Assembly (NCBI GenBank): GCA_019752045.1
Contig: JAIEMP010000014.1
Coordinates: 1 to 64,000 of the forward strand
Length of the DNA stretch: 64,000 nt
Source: Chitinophagaceae bacterium
Lineage (GTDB): Bacteria > Bacteroidota > Bacteroidia > Chitinophagales > Chitinophagaceae
Reading direction: 5' to 3'
Position numbers and translations under genes: made by a program
Part shown: positions 45,658 through 54,423 of the stretch, one piece after another
How the letters are laid out: every line of letters starts with the position of its first letter
Position numbering within the stretch: the first letter of the stretch is position 1
The notes under the pieces: generated by a model
What the model was told of the DNA's origin: nothing
What the model saw: the letters and a program-made list of their open reading frames with translations, nothing else
The model's database searches: none

Positions 45658-45915
45658 TGCTTCTTCTGTAAGATTGTCAAGTAACATTAAATTGATCCTA
45701 TGATTAATGAACCATGTATCAATAATTTATTGTTCAATCGGTGACATACTTAACTTAAAATTATTCTGTTGTCGGCTTTGATTAGTTTGGCGTCGCTTAT
45801 TAATTACCGCTAACTTGAGTGGTTGCGAAATTTAAAGATATAAACTTTCGAAAATACTCCCAAAATGATGTCATTTGTGAATGCATCAATTGGTGTATTT
45901 ATTCCATTTTGAAAT

Positions 45916-46890
45916 TTACTGTACTATTATTTTTTGAGTATAATTTTCTGTTTTTATTAAATAAATACCGGCTGCACACTTTGTTAAATCAATATATTTT
46001 ACGCCTTCATTAATATTCTGGGTAAATAGTAGTTTACCATCTGCGGCATAAATAGAAAGTAACATAGCTTTATTTGCCTTTACAATTAGTGTTTTATTAA
46101 TAATGGGATTACCAAGCACAGCAAAAGATTCTTCAGCGGTATTGAATGATAATTTATTTACTAAACTGTATGTAAACCGGTTATCTGTATCTACTTGTTT
46201 AATACGGTAATAATTAACACCAGCTTTGGGGTTTGTATGTATAAAACTATAATTATTAACAGTGCTTAAGCCCAGTGCAGCTACACTTCCAATATCATTC
46301 CAGTCTGTACTGTTTTTGCTATGTTGAATAAGGAAGTTTTTTGTGTTTAGTTCTTGTGCTGTACTCCATTTAAGTAAGGCCATGTTATCTTGTTTGGTAG
46401 CAGTAAACCACAGCCAATTAAGCGGTAGTGGTAAAGATTGATTTGCAAGTGTAAGTTCATTAAGCACCGAAGAAATATTATTGATGAGTATAAAGTTATT
46501 GGTGGCATCCCTGGTGGTGGGCAACCAGCTATTCCAAAAAGTACCATTATGAATATTCAGTGTGAGTACATTTTCGGGAATATTATTAAGTTCGGTACCA
46601 TCGGTATAGTTTATCTGTATGTTACCGTTAAAAACGGGAGTATTGTTTATAAATTGGTACACTCTAAAAATATAGGGATTAGGGGTGGTGTGAGTAACAG
46701 CAGTGGTTCTGATTAATTCATTATCAGTTATTGTAAAATTAGCTGTGGGCATCAGCGTTAATCCATCTGCATGAAAAGTTGCACCATTAGTAACGGTTAT
46801 GCTGCCGCCAGGAGTAATTTTTAAAAGCTGGGCATTTGTTGCACTTAAAAAAACAACAACCAACAGCACTAAGCAAATTTCTTTTTTCAT
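45916..46890 (-). CDS. Secreted protein with type IX secretion sorting domain
   Basis: About 324 residues from ATG 46890. The signal peptide ends near LSATNAQ. The N-terminal region looks like a beta-rich surface domain (ITPGGSITVTNGATFHADG), a fibronectin-like middle part follows (WFTATKQDNMALLKWSTAQE), and the last 80 residues form a typical T9SS type A C-terminal domain (KANKAMLLSIYAADGKLLFT, AAGIYLIKTENYTQKIIVQ). The protein should be exported to the cell surface or medium by the type IX system. The sorting domain supports the Bacteroidota assignment. Confidence 0.88.
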   Translation of the reverse strand: MKKEICLVLLVVVFLSATNAQLLKITPGGSITVTNGATFHADGLTLMPTANFTITDNELIRTTAVTHTTPNPYIFRVYQFINNTPVFNGNIQINYTDGTELNNIPENVLTLNIHNGTFWNSWLPTTRDATNNFILINNISSVLNELTLANQSLPLPLNWLWFTATKQDNMALLKWSTAQELNTKNFLIQHSKNSTDWNDIGSVAALGLSTVNNYSFIHTNPKAGVNYYRIKQVDTDNRFTYSLVNKLSFNTAEESFAVLGNPIINKTLIVKANKAMLLSIYAADGKLLFTQNINEGVKYIDLTKCAAGIYLIKTENYTQKIIVQ

Positions 46891-46912
46891 TATAGTATCT
46901 TTTATGGCAGGT

Positions 46913-47326
46913 TTATTTATTTTCAACTGCTTTTAACCGCCAGGTTAATTTTTCTATCTGTTGTTTTAGTAGTTCTATTTGTTTATTCAACTGCTGTGTA
47001 GCACAATTATTGAGCGTTGTTAACGAATTACAATCCACATTCAATAAATCGGTTACTTTTTCTGTAAACCAGAACCATTGCTAATTTCATCGTTGTATTT
47101 GTAGCCCGTTATTTCTATTTGGCTTAAAACCGCTAAACCTTTTTATTGGTAATGTTCTTATATTTTTTGATGCACATCTGATGTGGGAATAAATCCGCCG
47201 CCGTTTGCCCATATCTAACTATCAGTACAAATAACAATGCTTCCAGCCGCAGTTGATTACCTCAATGCCTTTACAGGCAGGCACCAGCAGTTTATCGTTT
47301 GCCGGCAGTAGTAACTGATGGTTCAT
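46913..47326 (-). pseudogene. Decayed gene of a small secreted-operon protein
   Basis: On the minus strand ATG 47326 opens NHQLLLPANDKLLVPACKGI and stops after 34 residues. Another frame ends the region with a coiled coil (ATQQLNKQIELLKQQIEKLT, then WRLKAVENK and a stop at 46913). Between them frames are broken. It appears to be one gene ruined by several indels, lying between the paralogue operon and the T9SS gene on the same strand. Confidence 0.45.
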
Positions 47327-47361
47327 AAAATAATAGTTTTAAATTTGCTGCAGGCATACAG

Positions 47362-48228
47362 CTATTTAATTTTTGCACAAATGCAGGATACACTCATATT
47401 ATAACCAGAGGGGCCACTGTTGTTTACCCTTATAGCCCAGCCATCCATTGCAGATGTGGGGCCCGAAAAAAGAATTTTCGTGTCAAGGCCTCCCAAACCA
47501 TCGTAATGCCCTCCTCCACCGGAAATTACTTTATATCCCACAGGGCATAAAGCAACCTCAAGCCTGCTGCTCAGGGCAGGCACAATAAAATTTTGGGTTA
47601 CCAACTGCGTGGCCATATTCAGTTTGCCTGAATACAAAATTTCGCCATTGTCAGTATTCATTAATAACCCAAAATTGTTTAACCCTTTACCATAAAACCC
47701 CACCTGGTTATTATTAGCCATACCAATAAAGGCTTGTGAATTGAGATTGTTGATATCATTAAGCCAAATACCGGGAGTTGTAAAATCAGCCCCCCCGCTG
47801 CGGATACGCATCCGGCCATTTACATCAAGCTTGTAAGCAGGGTTGGAATTGGCGATACCTACATTACCGGTATTGGTAGCCATCACAAACCCAAAATCAC
47901 CAAACCCGGTTCCGTAAAAACCCAGCAACGTGTCATTAACCATACCTGCAAAAGCCGGGGTACTACTGTTGGTAATATCATTAAACCATATACCGGGTGT
48001 GGTAAAAGGGGTGCCGCCGCTGCGGATGCGTATACTACCTTGAACATCCAGCTTAAATTCAGGAATAGTAATGCCTAAGCCCAGGCTGTCTGTTACAAAT
48101 ACATTACCTTTTACATGCAGTTTTTGTTGTGGTGTGGTGGTGCCAATGCCTACGTTTTGGGCGGTCGCATATTTAGTTAAACCGGCAAGTACAAGGAGTA
48201 CTATTAATTTATTCTTTTTCATTTCCAC
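47362..48228 (-). CDS. Secreted repeat protein, paralogue 1 of 3
   Basis: A 288-residue exported protein (signal ending YATAQ). After the opening NVGIGTTTPQQKLHVKGNV come two repeats of about 75 residues, each with LDVxGxxRIRSGG, TTPGIWxND, AFxGM and GFYGxG...NFG motifs. The conserved C-terminal domain has CPVGYKVISGGGGHYDG and ends SCICAKIK. The GIGTTTPxxKLxVxG pattern is common in Bacteroidota surface proteins and in tail-fibre-like proteins. The function is unknown; adhesion is a possibility. It is the last of a four-gene operon. Confidence 0.7.
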   Translation of the reverse strand: MEMKKNKLIVLLVLAGLTKYATAQNVGIGTTTPQQKLHVKGNVFVTDSLGLGITIPEFKLDVQGSIRIRSGGTPFTTPGIWFNDITNSSTPAFAGMVNDTLLGFYGTGFGDFGFVMATNTGNVGIANSNPAYKLDVNGRMRIRSGGADFTTPGIWLNDINNLNSQAFIGMANNNQVGFYGKGLNNFGLLMNTDNGEILYSGKLNMATQLVTQNFIVPALSSRLEVALCPVGYKVISGGGGHYDGLGGLDTKILFSGPTSAMDGWAIRVNNSGPSGYNMSVSCICAKIK

Positions 48229-48255
48229 ACTATTTTTATTTGATGAGAATGATTG

Positions 48256-49122
48256 TTACTTGATTTTTGCACAAATACAGGATGCGCTGATGCTACGGGT
48301 AATGAGGCCACTGTTATATACTTTAATAACCCAACCGTCCTTTTGGTCTTTAGGGCCCGAAAAAAGAATTTTTAAATCAACATCACCTGAACCGTCATAA
48401 TGCCCGCCTCCGCCTGAGAGAGCTTTATAGCCTGCACTGCAGTTTACAGTTAACGTGGCAGTGGCTGCACCGGATATAGAAGAGTTTAAATTTACCAACT
48501 GCATATCCATATTTAATGTACCTGTGTATGAAATTTCTCCATCATCGGTATTCATCAATAACCCAAAATTTGCTAACCCTGTTCCATAAAACCCCACCTG
48601 GTTGTTATTAGCCGTACCCATAAAGGCTGCCGTATTAGTATTGTTGATATTATTAAACCAAATACCAGGTGTAGAATTGGTGCCGCCACTTCGGATACGC
48701 ATCCGTCCATTTACATCCAGCGGAAAGTTAGGGGCAATAGTGCCAATACCCACATAACCACTGTTAGTATTCATTGCCAACCCGAAATTATTATATCCGG
48801 TTCCATAAAGGCCTACTGTAACGTTATCTACCATGCCTAAAAAAGCAACCTTGCTGGTGTTGTTAATACTATTGAGCCATATTCCTGACTTTTCAGCGGG
48901 ATTGATGCTGCTGCGTATGCGTATGCGGTCACTTACATCCAACCTAAACATGGGGGTATCAACCCCGATGCCCAGATTTTCGGTTACAACTGCATTACCT
49001 TTTACATGCAATTTTTGTTGTGGAGTATTGGTGCCAATGCCTGTGTTTTGGGCAAACCCATGTTTAATGAACCCTAAAAGAACAAAGAATATTATTAATT
49101 TATACTTCTTCATTTCTGCCAT
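48256..49122 (-). CDS. Secreted repeat protein, paralogue 2 of 3
   Basis: About 288 residues from ATG 49122 (or 49113); the longer frame to 49176 overlaps the neighbour's stop in another frame and is not used. Signal ends HGFAQ. The opening NTGIGTNTPQQKLHVKGNAV, two RIRSxxx...GIWxNxINN...GFYGTG repeats and the C-terminal SGGGGHYDGSGDVDLKILFS domain match its neighbours. The Cys-containing tail SCICAKIK is identical to paralogue 1. Confidence 0.7.
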   Translation of the reverse strand: MAEMKKYKLIIFFVLLGFIKHGFAQNTGIGTNTPQQKLHVKGNAVVTENLGIGVDTPMFRLDVSDRIRIRSSINPAEKSGIWLNSINNTSKVAFLGMVDNVTVGLYGTGYNNFGLAMNTNSGYVGIGTIAPNFPLDVNGRMRIRSGGTNSTPGIWFNNINNTNTAAFMGTANNNQVGFYGTGLANFGLLMNTDDGEISYTGTLNMDMQLVNLNSSISGAATATLTVNCSAGYKALSGGGGHYDGSGDVDLKILFSGPKDQKDGWVIKVYNSGLITRSISASCICAKIK

Positions 49123-49144
49123 ATTTTTTTTAAGAGAATAATTG

Positions 49145-49996
49145 CTATTTAATTTTTGCACAAGTGCAGGATGCACTTACGTTCCGGGCAACAAAACCAC
49201 TGTTCGTTCCTCTTACAATCCAGCCATTCATTGCGGATGTGGGGCCTGAAAAAAAAATTTTAATATCAACATCACCAAAGCCTTCAAAATGTCCACCTCC
49301 CCCTGAAAGTACCTGATATCCCTGAGGACAAGTAACAGACACTGCGAAAGTACTTAAGGCGGGTGCTACAGCATTTTGAGTTGTCAACTGCATGTCCATA
49401 TTCAGTGTACCTGTGTAAGAAATTTCACCATTGTCCGTATTCATCAATAACCCAAAATTGCCTAACCCTGTTCCATAAAACCCCACCTGGTTATTATTAG
49501 CCATACCAATAAAGGATTGGGTATTGCTATTATTGATATTATTAAGCCAAATACCCGGTGCTGTAAAATTGGTACCCCCGCTTCTGAGTCTTATCCGTCC
49601 ATTTACATCCAACAGAAAGTTAGGATCAGTAGTACCAATACCCACAAAACCATTGATTGTTCTCATAAGTACCCCATTAGCAGGGGTCGTTCCAAAAAGC
49701 CCTATGTCGCTATCGATTGACGTAAAAATATAGGCAGCCAATTGGGAGTTTGTAAGGTTATTGAAAAATATAGAAGGAGATAACCCAACGTGTGACCTAA
49801 TACGAACAGGGCCACCTACATCCAGCCTAAAAGCGGGGGTATCAACACCAATACCCAAACTGTCTGATACAAACACATTGCCATTTACATGGAGTTTTTG
49901 AACCGGATTGGCGGTGCCAATGCCTACGTTTTGAGAATTGCTTGTAAATGCAGTGGATAAAAAAAATATCGTAGCCAGTAAATTTTTTTGTTTCAT
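49145..49996 (-). CDS. Secreted repeat protein, paralogue 3 of 3
   Basis: A 283-residue exported protein (signal ending TSNSQ) with the opening NVGIGTANPVQKLHVNGNV, a diverged first repeat (VRIRSHVGLSPSIFFNN), a well-conserved second repeat (RIRLRSGGTNFTAPGIWLNN) and the shared C-terminal domain (GGGGHFEGFGDVDIKIFFSG), ending SCTCAKIK. Its start lies six bases after the stop of a small membrane protein gene. Confidence 0.7.
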   Translation of the reverse strand: MKQKNLLATIFFLSTAFTSNSQNVGIGTANPVQKLHVNGNVFVSDSLGIGVDTPAFRLDVGGPVRIRSHVGLSPSIFFNNLTNSQLAAYIFTSIDSDIGLFGTTPANGVLMRTINGFVGIGTTDPNFLLDVNGRIRLRSGGTNFTAPGIWLNNINNSNTQSFIGMANNNQVGFYGTGLGNFGLLMNTDNGEISYTGTLNMDMQLTTQNAVAPALSTFAVSVTCPQGYQVLSGGGGHFEGFGDVDIKIFFSGPTSAMNGWIVRGTNSGFVARNVSASCTCAKIK

Positions 49997-50002
49997 TTTG
50001 GT

Positions 50003-50146
50003 TTATTTTAAAGTAGAGTTATTTATTTGTTCATCCAGCCTGTTTATCCGCTGCCTGCTTTTCCATAGCATGACTGATATCACAAAAAACAACACTGCAA
50101 CGATCAGCAGCCAGATATTTTTTTGAATTGAATCACGGAGCTTCAT
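50003..50146 (-). CDS. Small single-pass membrane protein (47 residues)
   Basis: ATG 50146 to the stop at 50003 gives 47 residues: a short charged start (KLRDSIQKN), one hydrophobic helix (IWLLIVAVLFFVISVMLW) and a basic helix (KSRQRINRLDEQINN). The gene is six bases from the start of paralogue 3, so it heads that operon. No homologue is known to me. The hydrophobic helix followed by positive charges predicts a cytoplasmic C-terminus. Confidence 0.5.
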   Translation of the reverse strand: MKLRDSIQKNIWLLIVAVLFFVISVMLWKSRQRINRLDEQINNSTLK

Positions 50147-50194
50147 AACCTGCACAAACTACAATACGAAAGAAGGGTACACCAAGAAAACACC

Positions 50195-50235
50195 GCTGCA
50201 AAAGGGCTGCAAGGGGTGCTGCAAAAACGCTGCAA
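50195..50235 (-). promoter_or_regulatory. Four phased TTGCAGC repeats upstream of the paralogue operon
   Basis: GCTGCAA occurs on the plus strand at 50195, 50206, 50218 and 50229, that is TTGCAGC on the minus strand at spacings of 11, 12 and 11. The nearest copy is 48 bases from the operon start codon. The arrangement looks like two operator pairs of the TnCAG-N6-TnCAG type. It may serve the OmpR-type regulator or another protein binding the same helix face. Confidence 0.5.
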
Positions 50236-50278
50236 TTGATAAGTTAAACGAGAAATTGAGGGTTTACATGATTAACCG

Positions 50279-50309
50279 CCGTCAGGGTTTAAACCGCTGA
50301 CGGTTTTTT
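50279..50309 (+). terminator. Inverted repeat with T-run (plus-strand orientation)
   Basis: CCGTCAG (50279-50285) pairs with CTGACGG (50297-50303), followed by six Ts on the plus strand. It lies just after the end of the leftward regulator gene, whose own strand has no T-run after the hairpin, so its role as that gene's terminator is doubtful. Confidence 0.4.
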
Positions 50310-50326
50310 ACCAGCTGCCGGAATTA

Positions 50327-52036
50327 CTAAAGATTTTTTATAAAAAATTCCAGTGCATCCGGCTGTATGTTGTCAGAGGTTATACCCAACCGCTGCCGCA
50401 GCCTTGTTTTATTTCCCCTTACACTACTTAAACTTATGCCTTGCATGGAGGCCATTTGTTTATTATCTAATCCAAGGCGGATGAGGGCCGCCAGCCTGAT
50501 TTCAGCAAGTGTTATATCAGGCGACTGCTGCCGCAGTTTTTCAAAAAAACCAGGATGTGCTTTTTCAAACAGGGTTTTAAAATTATTCCAGTCATCATCG
50601 GTTAATATGGTTTGATGGATGAGTTCATCTGTTTGCTGTTCTTCCATTTTTGAAATACGGCCGGTAAGTTGTTCAATCTGTTCATTTTTCTCCAGCAGGG
50701 TTTGGGTAAACAGGTGCAGTTGTTGGGTTGCAGATGATGCCTTCTCGTCTGCAATTTGCTTTTGCTGCAGCACCAGTTTATATTTCAGTTTTTGCCGGCT
50801 TATGAAAAGCCAGCCAGCCAGTAACAGCACCGCCAGGCTGCCCATCAAAAAATTAAACCGTAACTGTTCGGTTTTCTTTTCTTTCAGCACCAGGTTATAA
50901 CTGTTCTGGTTATTTTCAAAATCAAGCCGCAGTTTTAGCTGTTCATAATTAGTGCGGTTAATAACGGTATTAACAGAATCATTCTGCTGCTGGTGCAATT
51001 GTAAATAATAAAAAGCTGAATCGTAACTGCCGGTGGTTTGAAGAAACCGGGCTTTAATTTTGTAAATCACAATCCTGTCAAGCAGCCGCTTATTTAACTG
51101 CAGTGCTTTGGTAAGTAATGCAGCAGCTTCAGTTTTCTTTCCTGTACCTGTGTAATACTCAGCTAAAAACGCCATAGTAAGCCCGGCATTGCCTGGCTCA
51201 TTGTATTTTAAACAACTGTCAATATCCTGCTGCCACAGTGCCACAGCATCAGCGGCACGGTTTTTCATTCTCAACACATCACCTATATTACCTGCTGCAA
51301 TACCCACCCACACACCATTGTTTTGCAGGCGGGCCACCTGCATGGTTTTATCAAAATAAAAAATAGCAGAATCATAATTACCCAATACCCTGAAACTTAA
51401 TGCTGTATTATTATACAGGCCAATGGCATTTTCATTGATATCTTTTATTGCCCTTGAACGGATAATATCCCGGCAATAACTAAGGCATTGGCCATAATTG
51501 TGTGTGGTATATAAGTAAGAGGATGTGTATAGCTTATTGCGGCTGAGAAATGAGCTATTGTAATTTAATTTCTCTGCCAGTTCAATAGCTTTCAGGTTAT
51601 AAAAGAGCCCTTTTTCCAAGTTGCCGCTTTCAAGATGATAAAAAGCATTTATAAAACAGGCAGACATAAGCAGGTGTTCATCTCCCAGTTCATTTGCATT
51701 TTGCACTACTTTTTTACACCAATCATCGCAGTTCAACCCTTCAAACGGCCTCCAGTATGCATGTGCCATTTTTGCCTTAAGCAAGTTAATTTTTGCAGTT
51801 AACAATTTACCAGGTGATGCCCCAGCTTCTTTCACTATCAGTTGGAGCGACTGTACCCTGTAATTGCTATCCTGTAAAAGCCATTCCTTCCATATACGGT
51901 CAGTGGCAGCAGCAGAATCGTTATATGGAGTTTTCAACATGGCCAGCCAGCGGCCAAAATCAGATTTACTTTGTGCTTTTACCTGCAGAAAAGCCGAGAG
52001 ATAAAATAAAAATAAAGCAGCCTTAGGATGTAACAT
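50327..52036 (-). CDS. TPR-containing membrane regulator with LuxR-like C-terminal DNA-binding domain
   Basis: A 569-residue protein. A signal peptide (FLQVKAQ) is followed by about 350 residues of TPR-type helical pairs (LGNYDSAIFYFDKTMQVARL is representative), a membrane helix near residue 395 (FLMGSLAVLLLAGWLFI), a coiled coil, and a C-terminal helix-turn-helix (SPDITLAEIRLAALIRLGLD, then NKQMASMQGISLSSVRGNKT). This layout places the TPR domain in the periplasm and the DNA-binding domain in the cytoplasm, so it acts as a one-component sensor-regulator. Its probable targets are the secreted paralogue operon immediately downstream on the same strand. Confidence 0.85.
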   Translation of the reverse strand: MLHPKAALFLFYLSAFLQVKAQSKSDFGRWLAMLKTPYNDSAAATDRIWKEWLLQDSNYRVQSLQLIVKEAGASPGKLLTAKINLLKAKMAHAYWRPFEGLNCDDWCKKVVQNANELGDEHLLMSACFINAFYHLESGNLEKGLFYNLKAIELAEKLNYNSSFLSRNKLYTSSYLYTTHNYGQCLSYCRDIIRSRAIKDINENAIGLYNNTALSFRVLGNYDSAIFYFDKTMQVARLQNNGVWVGIAAGNIGDVLRMKNRAADAVALWQQDIDSCLKYNEPGNAGLTMAFLAEYYTGTGKKTEAAALLTKALQLNKRLLDRIVIYKIKARFLQTTGSYDSAFYYLQLHQQQNDSVNTVINRTNYEQLKLRLDFENNQNSYNLVLKEKKTEQLRFNFLMGSLAVLLLAGWLFISRQKLKYKLVLQQKQIADEKASSATQQLHLFTQTLLEKNEQIEQLTGRISKMEEQQTDELIHQTILTDDDWNNFKTLFEKAHPGFFEKLRQQSPDITLAEIRLAALIRLGLDNKQMASMQGISLSSVRGNKTRLRQRLGITSDNIQPDALEFFIKNL

Positions 52037-52208
52037 AACGGGCTGTAATATACAAAAAGGCTGCTAACTGGTTACCAGTATTCCTTAACTTTAAAACATA
52101 TGTTTTGCGTTACATTTAATTAATAATAAAAGGCCCAATACTTACTGTGTAACAGAAATTTGGTTTTATAGATTCTGCCATTAAATGGTTAGGAAAAAGC
52201 TTGTTTAT

Positions 52209-52487
52209 TTAAGATAGTTTATAAACCATCAATCCCCAATTTAATCCCAGCAAAACACTCTTATTAATCGCAATATTTGTATTCGGTGCATCATACCAAT
52301 TTCCTTCACTAGTCTTGCATAATTTATAAGTTTCGCCTGTAGAAGAAGTAATAAAGTATTCATCTAAAACAGCAACAGCTGCACCTAAAATATTTTTTAT
52401 TTCTACCTGCTTTCTGGTATAAGAAAACTGGTTGTTATCGCCAAAATTAATCTGCCTAATTTCTTCAGTCTTTATATCCATTTCCAT
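52209..52487 (-). CDS. Hypothetical 92-residue protein
   Basis: No family recognised. The protein is small, soluble, mixed alpha/beta in appearance (IRQINFGDNNQFSYTRKQVE, AVAVLDEYFITSSTGETYKL). It has no signal peptide. It lies alone between the regulator gene and the mobilization region. Confidence 0.45.
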   Translation of the reverse strand: MEMDIKTEEIRQINFGDNNQFSYTRKQVEIKNILGAAVAVLDEYFITSSTGETYKLCKTSEGNWYDAPNTNIAINKSVLLGLNWGLMVYKLS

Positions 52488-52660
52488 GTAGTAAAAATAA
52501 CCATTCTTAAGTAAATGAAACTTTATGTATTGCCTGACTAAATATTAGCCAAGCAAACAGCAATACTGGTACAGATTTTACACCTGTTATTCTATGAATT
52601 TGCAATGGCATAAAATATTCTCAACGAATAGATTTTGTAAAGGCATAATGTGCCGTGTCT

Positions 52661-52737
52661 TGCACATGGCAAGATGTACAAACGTTATACGTTTGGGGCA
52701 TCTTGCCCTTCACTCCGAAGTCGTTTCGGGGTATTGA
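52661..52737 (+). other. Nested inverted repeats, candidate origin of transfer (oriT)
   Basis: GGCAAGATG (52668-52676) and CATCTTGCC (52699-52707) form a perfect nine-base inverted repeat. It encloses CAAACGT/ACGTTTG (52679-52685 and 52689-52695) with a three-base loop. A third hairpin, CCGAA/TTCGG, follows at about 52714-52728. The mobilization genes start 19 bases further on. Nested hairpins directly upstream of a MobC/relaxase pair are the usual layout of oriT. The nick site cannot be placed. Confidence 0.55.
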
Positions 52738-52755
52738 AACAGAAAACTTAAAACT

Positions 52756-53151
52756 ATGAAGAAGTTAGAAAGTGAAGTGAGGAGTAAAATGGTGGTGGTA
52801 AGGATGAATGAAAGGGAGATAAATCAGCTTACAAAGTTGCAGGAAAAAACTACTGAAAAAGATACCAGTGCTTACTTGCGGAAAGTGGCTTTGCAAAAAC
52901 CAGTTACAGTAAAGTACAGAAACGAAAGTGCCGATGATTTTTTGTTGGATATGCTAAGCCTGAAAAAAGAACTCAACGCCATCGGCAATAATTATAACCA
53001 GGCAGTACACAAGCTGCATCTACTTGATAAAATACCAGAGTTCAGGGTTTGGGTACAACAGTATGACGGATTACAGAAAGTATTAATCAGCAAAGTGGAA
53101 GAAATAAAATTACGGATGAATCAACTCTATGAGCAATGGTTGCAAAAATAA
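52756..53151 (+). CDS. MobC-like relaxosome accessory protein
   Basis: A 131-residue protein with a ribbon-helix-helix-like N-terminus (MVVVRMNEREINQLTKLQEK), then the family motif AYLRKVALQKPV, a helix with LKKELNAIGNNYNQAVHKLH, and a charged C-terminal helix. This matches plasmid mobilization proteins that bind oriT and help the relaxase. Its 3' end overlaps the relaxase start by 16 bases, so the two are translationally coupled. Confidence 0.85.
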   Translation: MKKLESEVRSKMVVVRMNEREINQLTKLQEKTTEKDTSAYLRKVALQKPVTVKYRNESADDFLLDMLSLKKELNAIGNNYNQAVHKLHLLDKIPEFRVWVQQYDGLQKVLISKVEEIKLRMNQLYEQWLQK

Positions 53152-54407
53152 CTACTCCAAAAAGTATAGAAGCTGCATTGAACTATAACGAAAAGAAAGT
53201 GCAGAAGGGAAATGCTGTTTGTCTTCATGCCGCCAATTATCTGAAAGAAGCGAAGAACATGAACTTTTATCAAAAACTTTCCGGCTTTGAAAGACTAAAT
53301 AGTTTGAACGAAAGAGCTACTACCAAAACCCTGCATGTATCATTAAACTTTGACCCTTCAGAAAAACTATCAGAAAACCAGTTGTTGCAGATTGCATCGG
53401 ACTACATGCAAAAGATTGGGTTTGGCAATCAACCCTACTTAGTTTACAAACATGAAGATGCAGGGCATCCGCACATACACATTGTTAGCACCACCATCAA
53501 ACAAGATGGTAGCAGGATTAACACCCACAACATTGGAAGAAACCAAAGTGAAAAAGCAAGAAAGGAAATTGAGAAACAATACAGTTTAGTAAAAGCAGAA
53601 AGACAGCAACAGTTATTGAAGCCTGGAATTAAACCTGTGGATGTAGAGAAAGCCATCTATGGAAAGTCAGAAACTAAGAGAAGTATTTCAAATATAGTCG
53701 GTGCAGTTTTCAGTCAATACAAGTTTACTTCCTTACCTGAATTTAATGCAGCACTAAAACAATTTAATGTAGTTGCAGACAGAGGCAAAGAAGAAGGCAG
53801 AATTTACAAAAACCGTGGATTGGTTTATCGCATTTTAGATGCCAGTGGAAATAAGGTAGGTGTTCCAATCAAAGCAAGTTCTATTCCCTGCAAGCCAATA
53901 CTTTCGAATCTGGAAAAGAAATTTGCAGATAATGAAACAGCAAAAGAATCCCTCAAACCATTTGTAAAAATCAAACTGGATGACTGTCTTTCACAATCGC
54001 CTTCTACAATCAAAGAATTGATGGAGCATTTGAAGCAGAAGAACATCTACACTGTGCTTCGCCAAAATGCTGAATGCCGATTGTACGGTATCACTTTCGT
54101 AGATAATCAAAACAAAGTTGTTTTTAACGGTAGCGATTTAGGAAAAAGTTACAGTGCTGCGGCATTACAAAGCAGGTTAGCTACAGGCACTGAAAAATCG
54201 CTTAGCAATGATGAAACGAGAAGCGGTAGTTCCGGTAGTTCCATTCAAAAAGAAATGACACAACAAAAACAACATGATAAGAAAATACCTATCACTACAA
54301 AAACGGCAAGTCCGTTAGATATTTTGCTATCCACAAAAGAGCAATACGATAACATACCCAACAGCCTGCTTAAAAAGAAACGCAAAAAGAAGAAACCAAA
54401 TTTATAA
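53136..54407 (+). CDS. Relaxase (MobA/VirD2-like mobilization nuclease)
   Basis: A 423-residue relaxase. The metal-binding three-His motif is HEDAGHPHIHIV (His106, His111, His113, His115), and the N-terminal segment ALNYNEKKV (Tyr17) contains a candidate nucleophile. Residues 60-120 form the nuclease core (TTKTLHVSLNFDPSEKLSEN). The C-terminus is Lys-rich (LLKKKRKKKKPNL). The enzyme nicks oriT and pilots the strand to a recipient cell. It is the middle gene of a three-gene mobilization operon. Confidence 0.9.
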   Translation: MVAKITTPKSIEAALNYNEKKVQKGNAVCLHAANYLKEAKNMNFYQKLSGFERLNSLNERATTKTLHVSLNFDPSEKLSENQLLQIASDYMQKIGFGNQPYLVYKHEDAGHPHIHIVSTTIKQDGSRINTHNIGRNQSEKARKEIEKQYSLVKAERQQQLLKPGIKPVDVEKAIYGKSETKRSISNIVGAVFSQYKFTSLPEFNAALKQFNVVADRGKEEGRIYKNRGLVYRILDASGNKVGVPIKASSIPCKPILSNLEKKFADNETAKESLKPFVKIKLDDCLSQSPSTIKELMEHLKQKNIYTVLRQNAECRLYGITFVDNQNKVVFNGSDLGKSYSAAALQSRLATGTEKSLSNDETRSGSSGSSIQKEMTQQKQHDKKIPITTKTASPLDILLSTKEQYDNIPNSLLKKKRKKKKPNL

Positions 54408-54423
54408 AATGTAAAATTATGTT

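Noticed and set aside
50195-50235. Repeats considered as a CRISPR array
   Set aside because: Units are only seven bases with four- or five-base gaps; no spacers or cas genes.
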